Source: Devosia sp. FKR38
Lineage (GTDB): Bacteria; Pseudomonadota; Alphaproteobacteria; Rhizobiales; Devosiaceae
Direction of reading: 5' to 3'
Length of the DNA: 64,000 bases
Assembly (NCBI RefSeq): GCF_005222805.1
Contig: NZ_STGC01000005.1
Location: 968,456 to 1,032,455, forward strand
Both the position numbers and the translations under genes were made by a program. The notes under the pieces were generated by a model. It did no database searches. It was not told the origin of the DNA and saw only the letters and a list, made by a program, of their open reading frames with translations. Shown here piece by piece: positions 9,091 to 17,426 of this stretch (position 1 is its first letter; each line of letters opens with the position of its first letter).

Positions 9091-10146
9091 GTGCGAGTGA
9101 AGGGAACAGCCCAATTGGCCGGAATATTCAAGCGATTGCAGGCCATTGTGCTGGCCACAGCCTGCCTGCTGGCCCTCGGCGCCATGCCCGCCCATGCCCA
9201 GACGCTGCAGGAGGTGCGCAGCCGCGGCTTTCTGATCTGCGGCGCCACCAATTCCTTGCCCGGCTTTGCCCAGATGGAAGCCGATGGCCGCTGGGCCGGT
9301 TTTGACGTCGATCTCTGCCGCGCCATTGCCGCGGCGGTGCTGGGCGACCCCAATCTCATTGAATTTCACGCCCTGCGCGGCGAGGCCCGCTTTGCCCCGC
9401 TGCAGACCAAGGCTGTCGATGTGCTCACCCGCGATGGCCCCTGGACGGCGCGGCGCGATAGTTTTTACGGCGCCAGCTATGTCGGCACCGCCTTCTTTGA
9501 TGGCCAGGCGTTTCTGGTGCCGCAGTCGCTCGGCCTGGTCTCCGCCTTCGAGCTGGACAATGTCAGCATCTGCGTGCTCGACGGCGGCGAGGAGCTCGAG
9601 CGCGTGCAGGAGTTCTTCTTTGCCAATCAGGCCACCTATACCGAGGTGCCCTATGAGGACGTGGAAGATCTCTCGCTGGCCTATCGCAGCGGCCTCTGCC
9701 AGGTGGTCTCGGCCGCCGGCCGCCAGCTGCAGGCCATCCGCCGCGCTCTGCCGGACCCCAGCGCCCACCGCATCCTGCCCGAGCGTATTTCCAAGGAACT
9801 GCTCGGCCCCGTGGTCCGCTCGGGCGATCAGGAATGGTTCAACATCGTCCGATGGACCCTGTTCGCGCTGATCAATGCCGAGGAAGTGGGCATCACCTCG
9901 CTGAACACCGAATCCCTGGCCGCTTCGCACACCCCGGCTATCCGCCGCATCCTGGGCGTGGAAGGCGACTATGGCACGCCGCTGGGCCTCAAGCCCACGT
10001 TCATGCGCGACGCCATCAAGGCTGTCGGCAATTATGCCGAGCTCTATGACCGCCATTTCGGTCCGCAGACCGGCGCGGCGCTGCTGCGCGGTCAGAACTC
10101 GCTGTGGAGCAATGGCGGCCTGCTCTACGTGCCGCCCGTGCGCTAA
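9091..10146 (+). CDS. AapJ-like binding protein with altered ligand loops
   Basis: 351 residues from GTG at 9091 (a second GTG at 9097 is possible), with a signal peptide ending Ala-His-Ala near residue 36. It aligns with AapJ upstream over its whole length, including the C-terminal Asn-Ile-Val-Arg-Trp-Thr, Gly-Val-Glu-Gly-Asp-Tyr and Gly-Asn-Tyr-Ala-Glu segments. The three ligand loops differ: Asp-Gly-Pro replaces Thr-Thr-Thr (about 115-117), Asp-Gly-Gly-Glu-Glu-Leu-Glu replaces Ser-Gly-Thr-Thr-Thr-Glu (about 164-170), and Ser-Ala-Ala-Gly-Arg-Gln-Leu replaces Thr-Thr-Asp-Ser-Ser-Ala-Leu (207-213). Free amino-acid binding as in AapJ is therefore unlikely. A different ligand, or a regulatory or receptor role, is inference. 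Confidence 0.85.
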   Translation: MRVKGTAQLAGIFKRLQAIVLATACLLALGAMPAHAQTLQEVRSRGFLICGATNSLPGFAQMEADGRWAGFDVDLCRAIAAAVLGDPNLIEFHALRGEARFAPLQTKAVDVLTRDGPWTARRDSFYGASYVGTAFFDGQAFLVPQSLGLVSAFELDNVSICVLDGGEELERVQEFFFANQATYTEVPYEDVEDLSLAYRSGLCQVVSAAGRQLQAIRRALPDPSAHRILPERISKELLGPVVRSGDQEWFNIVRWTLFALINAEEVGITSLNTESLAASHTPAIRRILGVEGDYGTPLGLKPTFMRDAIKAVGNYAELYDRHFGPQTGAALLRGQNSLWSNGGLLYVPPVR

Positions 10147-10877
10147 CCGGCTGCCGGATTCACCTCATCAAACACCAGGCTCACGCGCCTGTTCTGCTTG
10201 CCCTTTTTCTCGATCTTGCCCAGCTTGAGCGGGCCGATTTCGCTGGTGTTGCGCACATGCGTCCCGCCGCAGGGCTGCAGGTCCACCTCGCCGATGCGGA
10301 TCAGCCGCACCCGGCCCTGACCCATGGGTGGCTTCACATTCATGGTCTTGATCAGCTCGGGATTGGCCGCCATTTCGGCGTCGCTGATCCACTCGGAGGT
10401 GACGGCATGGTTGCCGGCGACGAGGGCGTTGAGCTGGGCCTCAAGCCCGTCAATGTCCTCGGGCAGCTCGGGCATGTCGAAATCGAGCCGCCCCTTGTCC
10501 GCCCCGATCGAGCCGCCCGTCACGGGAAAGGCAAACACCACCGACAGCAGATGCAGCGCTGTATGCATGCGCATCAGCCGGTAGCGCCGCTCCCAGTCGA
10601 TCTCGGCGGTCACCGTCTCGCCCGGCTGGGGCAGGGCGCTGCCGGGGGCCATCACATGCACAATGGCCGTCTTGTCGCCATCGGGATGGATGGTGTCGAC
10701 GATTTCGCTCGTGCCGCCATCCGCCTTGATCAGCCGGCCGCTGTCGCCCGGCTGCCCGCCGGAGGCCGCATAGAAAATGGTTCGGTCCAGCACCACGCCG
10801 CCCTCGGCCGTCACGGCCACCACCTTGGCCTCGACGCTGCGCAGATAGCTGTCATCGCGGAACAGGAAAGCGGTCAT
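10143..10877 (-). CDS. Alanyl-tRNA editing protein AlaX
   Basis: 244 residues starting at the ATG at 10877. It is a stand-alone editing domain that hydrolyses Ser- or Gly-tRNA(Ala) mischarged by AlaRS. Zinc ligands are His105 and His109 (His-Thr-Ala-Leu-His-Leu-Leu) and Cys203 and His207 (Cys-Gly-Gly-Thr-His). The N-terminal Ala-Ser-Gly-Gly-Gln-Pro-Gly-Asp motif (38-45) is the glycine motif of the medium-length AlaX-M class. It converges on the AapJ-like gene with a 4-bp stop overlap (CTAA). Cardiolipin synthase lies immediately upstream on the same strand, so the two may be cotranscribed. Confidence 0.9.
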   Translation of the reverse strand: MTAFLFRDDSYLRSVEAKVVAVTAEGGVVLDRTIFYAASGGQPGDSGRLIKADGGTSEIVDTIHPDGDKTAIVHVMAPGSALPQPGETVTAEIDWERRYRLMRMHTALHLLSVVFAFPVTGGSIGADKGRLDFDMPELPEDIDGLEAQLNALVAGNHAVTSEWISDAEMAANPELIKTMNVKPPMGQGRVRLIRIGEVDLQPCGGTHVRNTSEIGPLKLGKIEKKGKQNRRVSLVFDEVNPAAG

Positions 10878-10885
10878 GGTGCATC

Positions 10886-12337
10886 CTAGAGTACGGGGGA
10901 GAGCAGGCGGGCCGCCTGGGTGAGAAAGCGCATCGGCCAGCTGCGGGCCCTGACTTCGTCGATGGTCACTTCGCGGCAGCATGTGAAGTCATCGAGCAGC
11001 ATGTCCTGCACTGCCTTGATGGTCATGGCGTCGGTAAACCACAGGGTGATCTCGAAATTGATGGCAAAGGAGCGATTGTCGAAATTGGCGCTGCCGATGG
11101 TGGCGATCTGGTCATCCACCAGCACCACTTTCTGGTGCAGAAAACCGTCGCGATAGCGATGGATGGCCACGCCATGCTCGATCATCGCATCGGCATGGGC
11201 AATGCTGGCCAGCCACACCAGTTTGTGGTCAGGCTCATTGGGCAGCATGATGCGCACGTCCACACCGCGCAGCTTGGCGGCGTACAGCGCCGTGCGGATA
11301 TCGGTGTCGGGCACGAAATAGGGGCTGACGATCCATAGCCGCTCCCGCGCCCGCCCGATCACATCGGTGAAGGCAATGGCGCATTCTTCCAGCCGGTCGG
11401 CCGGGCCGGTCCCCATGACCAGCACGCTCTTGTCGCCGGGCGTCGGCACGTGCTCGGGCGGCGCGGCCGGCAGCACTTCGCCCGTGGCCCATTCCCAGTC
11501 CTCGCGGAACAGCAGGCTGCAGCCCAGCGCCGCCGGGCCGCGCACATGCACATGTGTGTCACGCCAGTGCCCGAACTTGGGATCCTCGCCCAGATATTCC
11601 ACGCCCACATTGTGCCCGCCCACCCAGGCCTGTTCGCCATCGACCACCACGATCTTGCGGTGATTGCGGTAATTGATGCGGGTCGGGCCATAAAAACGCA
11701 TGATCTTGTGGCGCTGGTTGAAGCCAGCCACCTTGATGCCGGCCTCCCGCAACTGCGTGCGATAGCGCTTGGGCATGCCCGTGCTGCCGATATCGTCATA
11801 GAGCAGATAGACCTTCACCCCGGCCTTGGCCCGGGCGATCAGCCGCTCCGCCAGCTCCTGGCCCAGCGCATCGTCGCGCACGATGTAGAATTGCACCAGC
11901 AGGTAATGCTTGGCCTGGTCAATGCCGGCAAAGATGGAGTCAAAGGTGGCTCTGCCATCGATCAGGATGTCCACCTCATTGCCGCTCAGGAACGGCACTT
12001 CGGATACTTTGGTCTGCACTGGCCACAGCGCGCTGGTGTCGCTGTCGATCAACATCAGATCCTTGGCGCGCAGCGGTCGCGCCGCGCGGCCATTGCGAAT
12101 GCGGTCAGTCGCGTAGTCGTCAAAGGCTTTCCAGCCGAAGATCAGATAAAGAAAGGCCGTCGGAAACGGCAGCAGCGCCAGCGCCAGGATCCAGGCAATC
12201 GAGCCCTGTGAGGTGCGCGAGATCATGATCTCGCGCACGGCGCAGACAAAGGCCAGCACATAGAGCAGGCCCATGACGGCCGCCACTATGTGTAGCTCGG
12301 CAACCAGACTCCCTAGGAAATACTCAATGCCGATCAA
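10886..12337 (-). CDS. cls: Cardiolipin synthase
   Basis: 483 residues. Two N-terminal membrane helices (about 8-36 and 47-70) are followed by two phospholipase-D HKD motifs: His226-x-Lys228...Asp233 in Asn-His-Arg-Lys-Ile-Val, and His401-x-Lys403...Asp408 in Leu-His-Gln-Lys-Val-Val. Enzymes with this layout join two phosphatidylglycerols into cardiolipin plus glycerol at the inner membrane. Its stop is 8 bp before the AlaX start. ClsA-type is the best match; no other function is likely with this helix-plus-twin-HKD architecture. Confidence 0.92.
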   Translation of the reverse strand: MIGIEYFLGSLVAELHIVAAVMGLLYVLAFVCAVREIMISRTSQGSIAWILALALLPFPTAFLYLIFGWKAFDDYATDRIRNGRAARPLRAKDLMLIDSDTSALWPVQTKVSEVPFLSGNEVDILIDGRATFDSIFAGIDQAKHYLLVQFYIVRDDALGQELAERLIARAKAGVKVYLLYDDIGSTGMPKRYRTQLREAGIKVAGFNQRHKIMRFYGPTRINYRNHRKIVVVDGEQAWVGGHNVGVEYLGEDPKFGHWRDTHVHVRGPAALGCSLLFREDWEWATGEVLPAAPPEHVPTPGDKSVLVMGTGPADRLEECAIAFTDVIGRARERLWIVSPYFVPDTDIRTALYAAKLRGVDVRIMLPNEPDHKLVWLASIAHADAMIEHGVAIHRYRDGFLHQKVVLVDDQIATIGSANFDNRSFAINFEITLWFTDAMTIKAVQDMLLDDFTCCREVTIDEVRARSWPMRFLTQAARLLSPVL

Positions 12338-12573
12338 GCCAACCGCCCAGATTCGTGGAACCCCAGACTTCTAGCATGCCTGAGACGAAATAGGGTGCAG
12401 GTTGACAGCTGTCCGGCATGCGGCCATCTTCGGTGTCGGGCACGTGCAGCCCGCCGCTCGCACCCTCAAGGGTTGGTGAATGCACGCATCTTGGACAGGT
12501 TTGACCTCACACGGGCAAACCGTCAGCAATGCGAGCACTGACTAATATTTGCCCGGCAGAGTAGGATCAAACC

Positions 12574-13272
12574 ATGCACAGTTTCATGGACTCCAAGCTT
12601 ATGGCCAAACTGCTGCGGCAGGCGCTGGCCGAGCGCAATATCGACGTTTCGCATGCAGACAGCCTCGAATTGGTGGCCCGCCAGTTCGGTGTGGCCAACT
12701 GGAATATTCTGAGTGCGCGCATTGCAGCCGGCGCTAGCGCGCCGGAAGGTGCGACACCGCAGGGTTGGCGCCGGTCGGGAAAAGGCACCAAGTTCTACCG
12801 TGTCGGCGTCGACAAGGCGCTCAAGGCCGCTTGGGTGGAAAGCAAACCCGAACTGGTCGACACCATTCGCGATGATGACTTCTGCACGCTCATGCAGACA
12901 GTGGACGCTGCGCCATACCGCGGCATGCGGCTGCGCCTGAGTTGCCAACTGCGGGCGGCGGGCGTCGACGGCGGGGTCACCCTGTGGTTCCGTGTCGACG
13001 GTCCCACCGGTTCGCTGCGCTTCGAGAACATGGAAGGCTATGAGAGCGGCGGGGTGATTGCCGGAACCAGCGATTGGGTCGACCGCCAGATCGTCCTGGA
13101 CGTGCCGCAAGACGCCACTTCGGTCAATTTTGGGTTCTACCTCAAGGGCAATGGCCGCGGCTGGGCACGCAACGTCGCACTAGAGCCGGTTGAGCAGACC
13201 GTGATGGTCAGTACGCCCCATGGCGGCACCTTGCCGCGGCCCACAAATCTGAGCTTTGTGGACCTCCACTAG
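12574..13272 (+). CDS. Glyoxalase-related N-terminal domain fused to a jelly-roll-like C-terminal domain
   Basis: 232 residues. Residues 1-50 (Asp-Ser-Lys-Leu-Met-Ala-Lys-Leu-Leu-Arg-Gln-Ala-Leu, then Ser-Leu-Glu-Leu-Val-Ala-Arg-Gln-Phe-Gly and Asn-Trp-Asn) match the small 'glyoxalase-related' helical domain (PF20066) found at the ends of many proteobacterial proteins. Residues ~65-210 have the strand pattern of a carbohydrate-binding-module-like fold (Tyr-Arg-Gly-Met-Arg-Leu-Arg-Leu, Asp-Asn/Glu-Asn-Met, Trp-Val-Asp-Arg-Gln-Ile-Val-Leu-Asp-Val-Pro). There is no signal peptide, so it is probably cytoplasmic. No catalytic residues are obvious and the function is unknown. It is a lone plus-strand gene convergent with cysK. 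Confidence 0.75.
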   Translation: MHSFMDSKLMAKLLRQALAERNIDVSHADSLELVARQFGVANWNILSARIAAGASAPEGATPQGWRRSGKGTKFYRVGVDKALKAAWVESKPELVDTIRDDDFCTLMQTVDAAPYRGMRLRLSCQLRAAGVDGGVTLWFRVDGPTGSLRFENMEGYESGGVIAGTSDWVDRQIVLDVPQDATSVNFGFYLKGNGRGWARNVALEPVEQTVMVSTPHGGTLPRPTNLSFVDLH

Positions 13273-13298
13273 CAGCAATGCACTCTGGCGAGCCGGTG

Positions 13299-14348
13299 TC
13301 ACACCGGCTCCGCCTCGATCACGCTGGAGATGTCCATCGGCGTGCGCCCTTCCATCCAGGCGGGCACCGGCAGGTTCTTGCCGCGCAGGAACTCGGGATT
13401 GAAAATCTTGCTGGCGTAGCGATTGCCGTAGTCGCACAGGATCGTGACAATGGTCTTGCCCGGCCCCAGGTCGCGCGCCATGCGCACGGCGCCGGCGATA
13501 TTGATGGCGCTCGAGCCGCCCAGGCACAGGCCCTCATGTTCGAGCAGGTCGAAGATATAGGGCAGGGCTTCGCTGTCAGGGATCTGGTAGGGATTGTCGA
13601 CGGTCAGGCCCTCAAGATTGGCCGTGATGCGGCCCTGGCCGATGCCTTCGGAAATCGAGTCGCCAGACGACTTGAGCGCGCCATGCGCGTAATAATTGTA
13701 GAGCGCAGCGCCCTCGGGGTCGGCCAGGCCGATCTTGATTGATGCATTGCGCGCCCGCAGCGCCGTCGCCACGCCGGCCAGCGTACCACCCGAGCCGACC
13801 GCACAGATAAAGCCGTCGATCTTGCCGCCGGTCTGCTCCCAGATTTCGGGGCCCGTGGTTTCGATATGGGCCTGTCGATTGGCCACATTGTCGAACTGGT
13901 TGGCCCAGATCGCGCCGCCGGGCAGCTCGGCATTGAGCTTTTCGGCCAGGCGACCGGAAATCTTGATGTAATTATTGGGGTTCTTGTAGGGCTTGGCCGG
14001 AACCTCGATCAGCTCGGCGCCATAGAGGCGCAGCGCGTCCTTCTTTTCCTGGCTCTGGGTCTGCGGGATCACGATCACGCTCTTGTAGCCCAGCGCATTG
14101 GCCACCAGCGTCAGCCCGATGCCGGTATTGCCCGCCGTGCCTTCCACGATCGTGCCGCCCGGCTTGAGCCGGCCCGAGGCAATGGCGTCCCGGATGATGT
14201 AGAGCGCCGCCCGATCCTTCACCGACTGGCCCGGATTGAGGAACTCGGCCTTGCCCCAGATCTCGCATCCGGTCATCTCGGACACGCGGTTGAGGCGGAT
14301 GAGCGGCGTCTTGCCGATGGCGGCAATCAGGTCTTTGTGGGCAAACAT
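13299..14348 (-). CDS. cysK: Cysteine synthase A (O-acetylserine sulfhydrylase)
   Basis: 349 residues from the ATG at 14348; the upstream in-frame extension is not conserved-looking. Lys44 in Ser-Val-Lys-Asp-Arg is the PLP lysine. Thr-Ala-Gly-Asn-Thr-Gly-Ile-Gly (71-78) binds substrate, and a glycine-rich Gly-Ser-Gly-Gly-Thr loop in the middle binds the phosphate. It makes cysteine from O-acetylserine and sulfide. It is ~40 residues longer than E. coli CysK, matching the longer rhizobial type with an extra internal segment (Pro-Tyr-Lys-Asn-Pro-Asn-Asn-Tyr). A 10-bp inverted repeat (13290-13310) spans its stop. Confidence 0.88.
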   Translation of the reverse strand: MFAHKDLIAAIGKTPLIRLNRVSEMTGCEIWGKAEFLNPGQSVKDRAALYIIRDAIASGRLKPGGTIVEGTAGNTGIGLTLVANALGYKSVIVIPQTQSQEKKDALRLYGAELIEVPAKPYKNPNNYIKISGRLAEKLNAELPGGAIWANQFDNVANRQAHIETTGPEIWEQTGGKIDGFICAVGSGGTLAGVATALRARNASIKIGLADPEGAALYNYYAHGALKSSGDSISEGIGQGRITANLEGLTVDNPYQIPDSEALPYIFDLLEHEGLCLGGSSAINIAGAVRMARDLGPGKTIVTILCDYGNRYASKIFNPEFLRGKNLPVPAWMEGRTPMDISSVIEAEPV

Positions 14349-14499
14349 GGGGCGATCTGCTGGTCTGGTGAACCCGGATGGTAGGGCGCGCGTTGCGGAC
14401 CTGCAAGCCATAACCGCCTGTCTGGGCAGGGCTTTCCGTCCCTGTGCCCGGTCGCGCAATGCCAGTGCGCGCCAACGCACCTGACGCAATATCATTCCT

Positions 14500-15906
14500 C
14501 TACAGCGCTGCCGCCGCCGCCAGCGCCCGCTCGCGCGAGGTCTTGAGATCAACGATGGGCCGCGGATAGTCCCGGCCCAGCCGGACGCCCGCCGCCGCGA
14601 CAATGGCCGGTGGCGCTTCCCAGGGGCTGTGAATTTCGGCATCGGGCAGTCGCGCCAGCTCCGGCACCCAGCGGCGGACATAGTGGCCGTCGGGGTCAAA
14701 GCGTTTGCCCTGCGTTACCGGATTGAAGATGCGGAAATAGGGCGCGGCATCCAGCCCGCAACCGGCCACCCATTGCCAGCTGGCCGGATTGCTCGCCACA
14801 TCGGCGTCCACCAGGCAATCCCAGAACCACTGCTCGCCCAGGCGCCAGTCGATCAAAAGGTTCTTGCTCAGCAGCGAGGCGACCAGCATGCGCACGCGAT
14901 TGTGCATGCTGCCGGTCTCCCAGAGCTCGCGCATGCCGGCGTCGATGATCGGCAGGCCGGTGCGCCCGGCCTGCCAGGCGGCGAGGTCTTGTGGCGCGTC
15001 GCGCCAGTCGAGCGCGCTGTACTTCGCCTGCATCGGCTCTTGGGCAATATCGGCGCGATGGTAGAGCTGGTGATAGCTGAAGTCGCGCCAGGCCAGTTCG
15101 GACAGGAATTTGTCGACCGCCGGGGCGATGCCCGGGTGCATCTGCGCTGCAAGGCTCGCCGCCTGCCAGATCTGGCGTGGGCTGATCTCGCCAAAGCGCA
15201 GGTGCGGCGACAGCCGCGAGGTGACGGACCGCGACGGAAAATCCCGCTCCTCGGCATAATCGGCCACGCGATCCTCAAGAAAGGACGCCAGGGCGGCCTG
15301 CGCCGCCGCTTCGCCGATTCTCCAATGGGGGGCCAATTTGCCAGCCCAGTGCGGCTGCCGATAGTCGCCATCCACCGGTTGCACGGCACGGGCCGGCCCG
15401 GCCGCCGGCGCGGGCAGGGGGCTGGCCATGGGGATCGGCCGCAGGCTCTTCCAGAACGGCGTGAACACCGAATAGGGCTTGCCGGTGCCCGTGGTAATTT
15501 CCCAGGGCTCGATCAGCAGATTGGCCGCAAAGCTCTCGACGGTGACGCCGTCGGCGCGCAATTGCGTCTTGATGGCGCTATCCACGGCGCGCTCGCCGGG
15601 GGCATAGCGCCGGTTCCAATAAACGGACGCCACCTGATGCTCTGCCACCAGCCGGGGCAGCACTTCGGCCGGATCGCCGCGGTCGACGATCAGGGCAATG
15701 CCCCGCGCCGCCAGCGCCGTCTCCAGCGCCACCAGGCTCTGATGCAGCCACCAGCGTGCCGCGCCGCCGGGCGGGCGCACGTCGTCGGTCTCTTCATGGA
15801 TATAGAGCGCTATGGCCACGCTGCCGCCCGAGACGGCAGCACTCAGGGCAGGATTGTCGGCCAGGCGCAGATCGTTGCGCAACCAGGCAAGGTGTGTAGC
15901 GGCCAT
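14500..15906 (-). CDS. phrB: Deoxyribodipyrimidine photo-lyase
   Basis: 468 residues. The N-terminal alpha/beta photolyase domain begins Trp-Leu-Arg-Asn-Asp-Leu-Arg-Leu-Ala-Asp-Asn. The C-terminal FAD domain carries Ser-Arg-Leu-Ser-Pro-His-Leu-Arg-Phe-Gly, Leu-Ala-Trp-Arg-Asp-Phe, Asp-Ala-Gly-Met-Arg-Glu-Leu, Arg-Met-Leu-Val-Ala-Ser and Asn-Pro-Ala-Ser-Trp-Gln-Trp. These are class I CPD photolyase signatures. It repairs UV-induced pyrimidine dimers using light. The SRPBCC gene ends 48 bp upstream on the same strand, so the two are likely cotranscribed. Confidence 0.93.
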   Translation of the reverse strand: MAATHLAWLRNDLRLADNPALSAAVSGGSVAIALYIHEETDDVRPPGGAARWWLHQSLVALETALAARGIALIVDRGDPAEVLPRLVAEHQVASVYWNRRYAPGERAVDSAIKTQLRADGVTVESFAANLLIEPWEITTGTGKPYSVFTPFWKSLRPIPMASPLPAPAAGPARAVQPVDGDYRQPHWAGKLAPHWRIGEAAAQAALASFLEDRVADYAEERDFPSRSVTSRLSPHLRFGEISPRQIWQAASLAAQMHPGIAPAVDKFLSELAWRDFSYHQLYHRADIAQEPMQAKYSALDWRDAPQDLAAWQAGRTGLPIIDAGMRELWETGSMHNRVRMLVASLLSKNLLIDWRLGEQWFWDCLVDADVASNPASWQWVAGCGLDAAPYFRIFNPVTQGKRFDPDGHYVRRWVPELARLPDAEIHSPWEAPPAIVAAAGVRLGRDYPRPIVDLKTSRERALAAAAAL

Positions 15907-15954
15907 AAGGGTACTCCCATGGCCACTACGCGCCGGACGGCCCGGCAGTTCAAC

Positions 15955-16410
15955 CTATTCGAGCACTTCGGCCAGATGTTCGAGCGCGGCGCTCCAGGCC
16001 TCGATGGAAAAGATGCGCGATTCCGCATCGGCATGCGCCAGGCCGCGCTCGGTCAGCGTGATCTGCGTCTGCTCGGTGCCAATGGCTTTGAAGCGAATGT
16101 CGAGCACGAAGATCAGATCGTCTTCCGCATCCTCGGCATCCTTGTGCACCCAGCTCATCACCAGCTTTTCGTTTTCCACGAACGCCAGGATTTCCCCGCT
16201 GACCGTGTGGTCCTCTGGGTCCTCGTCATCGCCGAAGGTGGTAAACTTGTATTCGCCGCCCTCAAAGGCATCGAGCTCGGCCTCATCGGCCTGCCATTGC
16301 TCGATCAGGGCCGGGTCGGTCCAGGCCTTGAACACGTCATCGATATGCGCATCGATGGTGCGGCTGAGGGTAATCTGGCTTTCATTGTCCAGATCCATGC
16401 CATTACTCAT
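15955..16410 (-). CDS. SRPBCC (AHSA1-like) domain protein
   Basis: 151 residues from the ATG at 16410 (Met-Ser-Asn-Gly-Met-Asp). It is an acidic small protein with the START/AHSA1 pattern: Ile-Asp-Ala-His-Ile-Asp-Asp-Val-Phe-Lys-Ala-Trp-Thr-Asp near residue 20, then Gly-Gly-Glu-Tyr-Lys-Phe, Gly-Glu-Ile-Leu and a long C-terminal helix (Trp-Ser-Ala-Ala-Leu-Glu-His-Leu). Such proteins form a hydrophobic ligand-binding cavity; the ligand is unknown. It is probably cotranscribed with the photolyase. A link to DNA repair is only positional. Confidence 0.8.
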   Translation of the reverse strand: MSNGMDLDNESQITLSRTIDAHIDDVFKAWTDPALIEQWQADEAELDAFEGGEYKFTTFGDDEDPEDHTVSGEILAFVENEKLVMSWVHKDAEDAEDDLIFVLDIRFKAIGTEQTQITLTERGLAHADAESRIFSIEAWSAALEHLAEVLE

Positions 16411-16633
16411 GATCTGCGCCTTTCTGACGGTTTCGCACCTGTGCCGGTTCGGTGACAGCGCGGTGCACGGTTTGCTAGCCATTCGGCCCCAAGTGTCACC
16501 CCATTTGGCGGGGCATGTCACTGCACAGGGCGCAATGGCAGCACAAAATGATGATCAGCCGGTTTTGCCTGCTGTCAAAGCGTCTCTGATCAACTGTGTG
16601 GGAAAATCTGCCCGCATCGGGCGGGGGAACGAA

Positions 16634-16708
16634 TGGCTCCGCGGGTAGGATTCGAACCTACGACCAATCGGTTAACAGCCGATTGCTCTACCACTGAGCT
16701 ACCGCGGA
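16634..16708 (-). tRNA. tRNA-Asn (GUU)
   Basis: The minus strand folds as a cloverleaf: acceptor TCCGCGG with CCGCGGA, anticodon loop CTGTTAA giving anticodon GTT, T-loop TTCGAAT, discriminator G, and encoded CCA (16634-16636). Confidence 0.95.
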
Positions 16709-16811
16709 TCACCTTCGTTGTCCTTCTTGCGAAGGCGAGGGTCATGTACCGAACTTGATTTGGTTTGCCAAGCCCCAATTGCCGCTCGTGTGAATAACTT
16801 GCGACAAAGCG

Positions 16812-17426
16812 CTAGCCATTCGCCCGATTTTGCAGCGCTATCAGGTCTTTAACCGTATTGAGATTGGCGAAGGGATTGGCCTTGGCCCTGGGACACCAAT
16901 CGACGCGCACCGCGCCGAGCGCTTGCTGCAGGGCCTTGAGGCTGGCCGGGGGCGCCACTGCTTGAGCCCCGGAAACCAGGCTTTGCAGCGCCTCCAGCCG
17001 CCACAGCGCATTGGGGGGATAGAAGTCATCACCCCAGGCGGCATAGGCCGCGGGGGCCGCACCGAGGCCAGATTCGAGCAACGCCACGAAATCCTGCGGC
17101 AAGAACGGCGTGTCCACCGCTACCGAGACCAGTGGGCCCCTGGTGATTCCCTTTTCCGCCAAATACTTGACGGCCGCCAGCAGCCCCGCCAGCGGCCCGC
17201 CCGGTGTATCGGCCAGATCGGGCACGGCGAAGCAATCAGGGGGCAAAACAAGTCTCTGCGGGGCCGGTCCCATGCCGACCAGCACCGGGCTTTGCACCGG
17301 GCCCAGGGCCGCAAGGACCCGCTCCAGCAGGCGTTGGTTCCCGATCCGCAGATCGCCCTTGCGCACCCCGCCCAGCCGCGCACCGGCGCCGCCGGCGATG
17401 ATCACGGCATGGGGCAGGCCGGTCAT
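16812..17426 (-). CDS. mobA: Molybdenum cofactor guanylyltransferase
   Basis: 204 residues. The nucleotide-binding loop Ile-Ala-Gly-Gly-Ala-Gly-Ala-Arg-Leu-Gly-Gly...Lys-Gly (about 10-24) and the Asp-Leu-Ala-Asp-Thr-Pro-Gly-Gly-Pro-Leu-Ala-Gly segment (about 70) identify MobA. Val-Asp-Thr-Pro-Phe-Leu-Pro supplies the metal-binding Asp. It transfers GMP from GTP to molybdopterin for DMSO-reductase-family enzymes. Its ATG overlaps the stop of the upstream BenE transporter gene by 4 bp (ATGA), so translation is coupled. No other Mo-cofactor gene is in the window. Confidence 0.87.
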   Translation of the reverse strand: MTGLPHAVIIAGGAGARLGGVRKGDLRIGNQRLLERVLAALGPVQSPVLVGMGPAPQRLVLPPDCFAVPDLADTPGGPLAGLLAAVKYLAEKGITRGPLVSVAVDTPFLPQDFVALLESGLGAAPAAYAAWGDDFYPPNALWRLEALQSLVSGAQAVAPPASLKALQQALGAVRVDWCPRAKANPFANLNTVKDLIALQNRANG

